Positions 60,608 through 64,000 of a stretch of 64,000 nucleotides of DNA are shown one piece after another (within the stretch, counting starts at the first letter, position 1; each line of letters starts with the position of its first letter). Origin of the DNA: Sorghum bicolor (lineage: Eukaryota; Streptophyta; Magnoliopsida; Poales; Poaceae). Location: NCBI RefSeq assembly GCF_000003195.3, contig NC_012873.2, positions 12,175,894-12,239,893 of the forward strand, written 5' to 3'. The notes under the pieces are model-generated. The model saw nothing but the letters and a program-made list of their open reading frames with translations. It was not told the DNA's origin and did not search any database. Made by a program: the position numbers and the translations under genes.

Positions 60608-60660
60608 CACTACGGGATACCCATGCTTTGTCGAGTGTCTGTGGCACTCGACAAATGCCT
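60608..60660 (+). mobile_element. CACTA transposon terminus (solo end)
   Basis: CACTACGGGATACCCATGC is followed by TTTGTCGAGTG, a short spacer and CACTCGACAAA, the terminal and subterminal hairpin pattern of grass CACTA elements (compare TTTGCCGAGTG). No matching opposite end was found in the window, so it is a remnant. Confidence 0.6.
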
Positions 60661-61845
60661 AAAAACACTTGTTGGACATGGATTCTCTTCCACATGGCCG
60701 AGACAAAGATCACGAACTCCAAGACATTAATGCATATTATTCCGGAGTACGTTACTTGCAACGGACAAGTATTTTGGCCTTGTAATTCTTTTGTCACAGT
60801 GATGCTTCCTTTTTGTTTTCACGAGGAACCGTATTATGTGTATTGGTTGATTCTTTTCCACTTGTCTTTATCATAACAGAGCAAAGAAGAGGCAAACATT
60901 TATTCTTTCAATGGAAAAAGTATAACTTGAGCAGCCAAACATTTAATATTCTCTCTAAGGAAAAAAAAAAGATGAGCATTTTGGAGCAATGCACCTTTTT
61001 TTTTTTGAGGAGACCATTTCTTCTGAACAGCGTGCATTGCACGCCCCTATTCATTCTTGAGCAGATCGATCAGCATGTGAATAAAGGAAGAACGATAGAT
61101 GCTACTGATCTCTGACGGACATATACAGTTACAGGACCCAATTTGGCACGTCTACGTACATATGACCTACGTATATGTCCATCATATAGACATAGACAAT
61201 CATGGTTGATATATTCTTGCGTGCCATGGACTCCTCGTCACCGTCGCCTCATTCCTTACTTATTCTGTCTCCGGAGTCCAGACGAATGCAACGTTGTCGC
61301 TGCGTTAAGGGATCGTCGACTCTGTCCTGTCCATGTGGAAATGTGGCCATGATTTGAGACTTGAGAGGCAGGACAAAAAGCTTCAGTCCTTTGGCTTGTT
61401 CCTGCCAAAAGGGATGTTGCCTCCATGTTAGATCGATCCATCGATCTCACCATCTGTCTCGTCGCCATTTTGTTCCATTAAATTTGTACATATATCTCTC
61501 TCTCTTACGGTTTTATTAATCTTCACAACATTTTTGTGTGGACAGAAGGAATTGTACGTGTAGGGACACTACTAGGGCCCTTATCGTTATCCCAGCGACC
61601 AAGCTACTGAACATCCATATAAACCATTCAGTCAGAACTCTAATGGAAAACTCCACGTGATCATGAACATCATATGTATGCATATGTATGCAACGTTAGT
61701 AGCTACAAAATGAGTTCAGAATGATTATCGTGAACTAACAGTCACAGTACTTGAACCGACGGCCAGCTAAAGTGCAGCACGCAATCAGGCGAAATAGTAG
61801 TCACATCATTCGGATTTTGTGGCAGCAGCAGCAGCAGCTAGGGCT
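60661..61845. other. Intergenic, no recognised feature
   Basis: AT-rich, with short ORFs in several frames and none with domain-like content. Confidence 0.4.
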
Positions 61846-62034
61846 TTCCAAAAAATTTTGTAGCACTTTCGTTTGTATTTGACAAATATTTTCTATTATG
61901 GACTAACTAGGTTTAAAAAATTCGTTTCGCAAATTACAGGTAAACAATACAATTAGTTATTTCTTTTATCTATATTTAATATTTTATGCATTCGATACGA
62001 CGGAGAATCTGAAAAAATTTGCAAAATTTTTTAG
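61846..62034. mobile_element. Tourist-like MITE remnant
   Basis: The internal pattern (GTAGCACTTTCGTTTGTATT, GACTAACTAGG, TTACAGGTAAAC, GACGGAGAATCT) is present, but the GGCC termini are lost at both ends. Confidence 0.6.
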
Positions 62035-63049
62035 ACCTAGATGTATGCCTGCTTGCATTTGCCGACAATTCGGCTTGATTTTTCTTTTGCACCTGCCAAC
62101 CGCTGATTGTTATATGCATGGTATTATATATATAACATAATATAATATAAGCACGCACCTAACTAGATACCTATATGTGATTAATGAAATTAAACCTTGT
62201 GCTAATGCGCTCTCATTCTCGAATTGAATTATTTTGCTGCATGCTCCTCGCCCGTCGACGTCGCAATCTCATCCCACTGCACATACTGTGCGCCCTCAAT
62301 GAATGGTTCAAATTATAGACGCACACACGCACGCACGCATGCGCGTACGGTATACCTACATTTTGATTGGGATCAGGTCAGATTGGCCAAGCAAACAAAT
62401 TAATGGAAAAGCGAGCGAAATTCGAAACGCGTGACGGTGTTGAAAGCATCTGCTGTGGCATGCATGCACTTGAGGGTCATCGTCATCGATCCAACTTTTT
62501 TGTTAATAGGCCCACGCAATTATCGTGGCATTATTATTGTAAGCCGCTCGTAATCATCAAGGCAAAACAGTGGGGATATTTAAAATAACAGAAAGACGCA
62601 TGCCATGCATATATGGTTTTTTTACATATCTAAACACGACGTATATCTAAATGTATAACAACAACTATGTATCTAAAAATACTAAAAACGTTTTATAATT
62701 TTGAATATAGGAGTATCAAGGTTTAAAAACGGAGGAGGAGGAGGAGGAGGAGGAGGCTAAGGATTGAATCGGAAGAATGCCACGGCTACAAGCAAAGCAA
62801 AGGCATCTGCTCATCTGCAGCGTCCGTCAGAGCAAGAGTGATGATGATCAGAAATAGTAGGAACCGGAATCCAGGGGAGAAAAGTGTCCAAAGGTGCGTG
62901 AGTACAAAAGGTAATGCCATGCATGACCAAGTTTTGTCCCTTTCTCTCTCCTTTCCTTTCCGGTAAGGACCGAAGCAGGGTCTAATAATCTCAATCTCTT
63001 TATATGCCAACCCAATGTCTCAAATGTGCTAATAAACGCCTCCTTATAA
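62035..63049. other. Intergenic with simple repeats
   Basis: Contains an ACGC-rich tract near 62322-62345 and a (GGA)n tract at about 62731-62757. No gene is seen. Confidence 0.4.
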
Positions 63050-63207
63050 TATAGACGAAAATAAAAACTAATTGCACAGTTTACCTGTAATTTGTGAGAT
63101 GAATCTTTTGAGCCTAGTTACTCCATGATTGGACAATGTTTGTCAAATAAAAACGAAAGTGCTACAGTAGCCAAAAATCATGCTTTTTGCGAACTGAACA
63201 AGGCCAT
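63050..63207. mobile_element. Truncated Tourist-like MITE
   Basis: Right part of a family member, from TATAGACGAAAATAAAAAC to GAACTGAACAAGGCC. The left part is absent. Confidence 0.7.
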
Positions 63208-63807
63208 AATCTTGCGACATGAATATCGCATAACGTGAATTATGGGCAAATTCACATAGGAAAACAAGTGCTTTTTTTTTGGGTTAAAACTCACAATACC
63301 ACGAGCAGTTTTGCAAAACAACTCCATGTTTTAATGTTGTAGCAAAAAAGGGGAAAAAAGGTGTCCTCTAAAATTTGTTAAAAGAGCTCCTTAAACATAA
63401 AAAGCTGTCAAATATCTTCTCTAACTCGTAAGTTTCTCAGCCGAGAAAAACTTCGTATCCACTCTATTTCTAGCATTTTTCTTGGGGAGATTGGAGTAAA
63501 TTGGACAACATGAGTAAATTAAAAAGTAGTTTGGGTTTGCTAATACAAAATCATTTAGAAACGATATTACAAGACACTATATCGAAGAAGGACAAAATTA
63601 AGGTTGCTATTTGTTCTATTAATTTGCTAGATCTATTAATTTAGCAAGTATAAACTTCAAAACAGCTGTAACAATTTATGAGCCTCTAAAAGTATAGATA
63701 TGTAGTACATATGAGAAAGCCAATTATAATAGGGAGAGATCGAGGAAAGGGATGGAGGTGGTTGCGCCAGTTCCGATGGAGCTTGTCAGTTTGGAACTGC
63801 CCTTAAC

Positions 63808-63948
63808 GGCATATGCCTTCACTCTCTCACCTATTGAATTCGCATTGAGAAGTGTGTAAACACACATCTCAAAGCAGATTCGCTTGAGATGTGTGTTTGC
63901 ACACTTCTCAAAGCGAATCCAATGGGTAGAAGAGTGAGGGCACATGCC
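63808..63948. repeat. Long foldback: 65-bp arms, 11-nt loop
   Basis: The left arm (63808-63872) and the complement of the right arm (63884-63948) match at about 56 of 65 positions. Each arm itself contains an imperfect palindrome (GAGAAGTGTGT / ACACACATCTC). A transcript would fold into one long hairpin, so it could be a microRNA precursor or a small foldback transposon. No known mature microRNA was recognised. Confidence 0.75.
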
Positions 63949-64000
63949 TTCAAAGACAAAGAAAACTTTACCGGAAACTGTATAGTATGTTAGCACTAGG

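Noticed and set aside
1..64000. tRNA, rRNA or known microRNA genes
   Set aside because: None was recognised by eye; a covariance-model search would be needed to exclude them.

Overview
This is a plant nuclear window from a panicoid grass. Sorghum or a close Andropogoneae relative is most likely. The evidence is three intron-bearing plant genes, dense Tourist-like MITEs of the GGCCTTGTTTAGTT type, Stowaway-like MITEs with CTCCCTCCGTCC ends, and nested LTR retrotransposons. There is no bacterial or viral genome organisation.

Layout. 0.4-4.3 kb: one solo LTR nested inside another, each with a perfect 5-bp target duplication. 6.4-8.5 kb: MITEs and a long (TA)n tract. 8.6-11.8 kb: a HAWAIIAN SKIRT-like F-box gene on +, with a probable 5'UTR intron. 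12-25 kb: a MITE-packed intergenic stretch with nested copies, a 308-bp tandem duplication, a hAT-type element and Stowaway-like elements. 26.1-32.0 kb: a three-exon coiled-coil gene (USO1-like/BRANCHLESS TRICHOME-related) on +. 33.3-47.7 kb: a Ty3/gypsy Tat-lineage retrotransposon on -, with 728-bp LTRs. It carries an antisense multi-exon plant mobile domain gene between integrase and 3' LTR, and its gag is split by a third solo LTR. 48.2-49.9 kb: an inverted-repeat element around a GC-rich, gene-like core. 50.8-52.6 kb: MITEs. 53.0-58.7 kb: a six-exon BTB/BACK gene of the LRB/POB1 type on +. 58.7-64 kb: mostly intergenic, with a CACTA terminus, MITE remnants and a long foldback.

The F-box and BTB genes are both ubiquitin-ligase substrate adaptors (SCF and CUL3 type). 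Their Arabidopsis counterparts are, to my knowledge, neighbouring loci (At3g61590 and At3g61600), so the pair looks like old conserved linkage, here spread over about 48 kb by a further gene and transposons.

The most unusual system is the retrotransposon. Its antisense passenger gene keeps six introns, has its own TATA-like box and lies tail-to-tail with pol. The whole element is saturated with the hexamer GCCGAT/ATCGGC. In this copy both pol and the passenger gene carry stops or frameshifts although the LTRs differ by only about 2%. All coordinates, junctions and mismatch counts were read by eye; family names come from memory of the families and no searches were run.
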